NCBI GenBank assembly: GCA_049324575.1
Contig: JBMONI010000002.1
Coordinates: 1-64,000 of the forward strand
DNA length: 64,000 bases
Source of the DNA: JBMONI01 sp049324575
GTDB lineage: Bacteria; Omnitrophota; Omnitrophia; Omnitrophales; Aquincolibacteriaceae
Reading direction: 5' to 3'
The translations under genes were made by a program, and so were the position numbers. The first letter of the stretch is position 1. Each line of letters begins with the position of its first letter. This document shows positions 62,800-64,000 of the stretch, piece by piece. Below the pieces are notes generated by a model that was given only the letters and a program-made list of their open reading frames with translations, was not told the DNA's origin and ran no database searches.

Positions 62800-63738
62800 T
62801 CAAAGCAGGCCGCCCGCCCTGCCTTTGCGGATCACGGCAGAAGCGTTATGGCTGTGAAGCGATTCCCAATGCTCGATCGAAACGACCCAGTCGAGGATCC
62901 GGGGTTCGGCATTGAGCGCGTGACAAAAACGGCGAGCCGCATGTTCGACGAAAATGGGGTTTTTCCCGCTCAGGATCGCAAAGGCCTGTTCATCCATGCG
63001 CTTCACGAGGCTCTGGGTTTCCGTCGGGACTGCATGCCGCATGATCGCCACCAGCTCCTCGATGAAAAAATCACGGGAGGGATCATATTCGACCGTGACC
63101 CTCGCGCGGGAACGCTGGCTGTGCGGCGACGCGATCCCGTTGCCCTCTTCGGTCAACCCGCGCGCGTATTCCTGCTCATATTGCTTCGCCATTGAAAGGC
63201 TGCAGGGGCAGGTCGAACCGTATTCGTAGTGAAGCGTCAGGAACATCCGGACCTTTCCTTCCCGGTTCTCGCGTCCTTCCATTTCACAATCGTAATATTG
63301 CCATCCCCAATTCTCACTTTTCAGGGACGGCTGTTTCAAAGCGACCTTGAACCGGAGTTTGAAATAAGAATCCTCGAACAGGGGCTCATCCTCGTGGTCG
63401 CGCATTTCACGGCGCAGGCGGCCAAGCGTTTTTTTGAACAAGGCCACGCTGACCGAGTCCTGGGAAAGCTCCTGGGTAAGGATCTCGCAAAGACGGCTCA
63501 TGTTGATGCCGCTTTTCCCCGGAGGGCAGTGGATATAGAGGCTGGCCTCGGCGTCATGCCCCCGGATCGAACCGTCCTTGTAGCGGTACTGAACCGGAAC
63601 ACGAAAGCGATTGATCCCGACCTTGTCGATCGCGATCCCCATGCGGTTTTCGATCTTGTGGATGTCCGTCAAGCCGTTCTCATCCAGCTGATTGAAATCG
63701 AAAAGGTCTTCCTTGGAAAAAATATTCATGTCGGACAT
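62800..63738 (-). CDS. folE2: GTP cyclohydrolase FolE2 (type IB)
   Basis: 312 residues from the ATG at 63738, after GAGGTG. The C-terminal two-thirds carry EYGSTCPCSLSMAKQYE with the metal-site Cys, the HSQRSRARVTVEYD region and the ending VEHAARRFCHALN. FolE2 opens folate (or queuosine) synthesis from GTP and can use Mn or Zn when FolE is absent. The start shares one base with the stop of the upstream Nudix gene (TAATG). Confidence 0.94.
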   Translation of the reverse strand: MSDMNIFSKEDLFDFNQLDENGLTDIHKIENRMGIAIDKVGINRFRVPVQYRYKDGSIRGHDAEASLYIHCPPGKSGINMSRLCEILTQELSQDSVSVALFKKTLGRLRREMRDHEDEPLFEDSYFKLRFKVALKQPSLKSENWGWQYYDCEMEGRENREGKVRMFLTLHYEYGSTCPCSLSMAKQYEQEYARGLTEEGNGIASPHSQRSRARVTVEYDPSRDFFIEELVAIMRHAVPTETQSLVKRMDEQAFAILSGKNPIFVEHAARRFCHALNAEPRILDWVVSIEHWESLHSHNASAVIRKGRAGGLL

Positions 63739-64000
63739 TAAAACACCTCGTCGGTCCTGTAGAAGGCCACTTGATGGCTTTTCAGTTTCCCCCGGCGATA
63801 AACGAATTTCGCCGAAAAAAAGACCGGTTTTCTGATCCACGCGAGGAAGTAGCGGTCTCCTTCCCATAGCGGAAGGCGGAAAAGCCGCCGGTCCGGGACC
63901 CAGGCAAGCTCGCCCTCAGGACAAGGGCGCATTCTACCTGAGAATCGACCTGTCGTAAAAAGAAAAACAATCCAGTCCTGGCCCGCTTGGAAGGAAGGAA
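63738..64000 (-). CDS. Nudix hydrolase, C-terminal 87 residues (runs off right edge)
   Basis: The frame is open to the window edge; a Met at 63932 is internal. The visible part (GQDWIVFLFTT, then EGELAWVPDRRLFRLPLWEGD, FLAWI, FFSAKFVY) matches the C-terminal half of MutT/8-oxo-dGTP-type Nudix enzymes; the Nudix box itself lies outside the window. It ends in a TAATG overlap with folE2, so is in that operon. Confidence 0.75.
   Translation of the reverse strand, partial: PSFQAGQDWIVFLFTTGRFSGRMRPCPEGELAWVPDRRLFRLPLWEGDRYFLAWIRKPVFFSAKFVYRRGKLKSHQVAFYRTDEVF

Overview
The window looks like the chromosome of a free-living, uncultured Gram-negative bacterium. Coding GC is moderate to high and third codon positions favour C or G. 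There is an LpxL-type lipid A acyltransferase, FtsB, an AlgI/AlgJ-type O-acylation pair and large Sec-secreted proteins. No rRNA or species-level marker is present. The housekeeping set and repeat-rich intergenic DNA would suit a candidate phylum such as Omnitrophota, but this is an impression, not a result.

Layout. 1-865 holds the 5' end of a large secreted protein that runs off the left edge. 1.3-10.7 kb carries a small membrane protein, a KimA-like transporter with a Usp-like tail, an ORF6N protein, a dicarboxylate symporter, an amtB-glnK operon with a sigma-54 promoter, an initiator tRNA with an unexplained structured leader, a Fic/XRE pair (mobile mystery proteins B and A) and an EfpL-type elongation factor. 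11.0-16.9 kb has a B12-binding radical SAM protein and a tight YceI, flavoprotein, type III polyketide synthase, methyltransferase operon, probably for a lipid quinone or phenolic lipid. 17.0-28.3 kb has a c-di-AMP riboswitch in front of a TrkH/KtrB potassium channel, then ftsB, eno, purN, rsmI, a polyprenyl synthase, rlmH and hemL. 28.3-40.1 kb is a long minus-strand series: two c-di-GMP proteins, an MBOAT/SGNH pair, cobA-hemD, hemC, hemA, panB, folD and a cyclodeaminase-like gene. 40.2-42.6 kb has a glycosyltransferase and an aminotransferase. 42.8-49.2 kb is one 2143-residue secreted protein, a paralogue of the gene at the left edge, with YD-like repeats and a C-terminal HExxH zincin motif. 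49.6-52.9 kb is tsaB-alr-birA-coaX with an AT-rich island inside genes. 53.0-56.8 kb is CIRCE-groEL1-groES-groEL2. The rest holds an RNA methyltransferase, a possible SRP-like RNA, a response regulator, two small heat-shock proteins (one membrane-anchored), thiF, lpxL, arsC, sufE, folE2 and a Nudix gene cut by the right edge.

How the genes work together. Heme precursor genes (hemL, hemA, hemC, cobA-hemD) are all present except hemB. FolD has lost the residues tied to cyclohydrolase activity and sits beside a cyclodeaminase/cyclohydrolase family gene that could supply the missing step. Two potassium-type transporters have regulatory leaders. Nitrogen uptake is under sigma-54, but its PII protein lacks Tyr51. 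Intergenic DNA is filled with degenerate tandem repeats of about 7-8 bases, often mirrored into inverted repeats, and with several hairpin repeat families. Some supply the ends of coding sequences.
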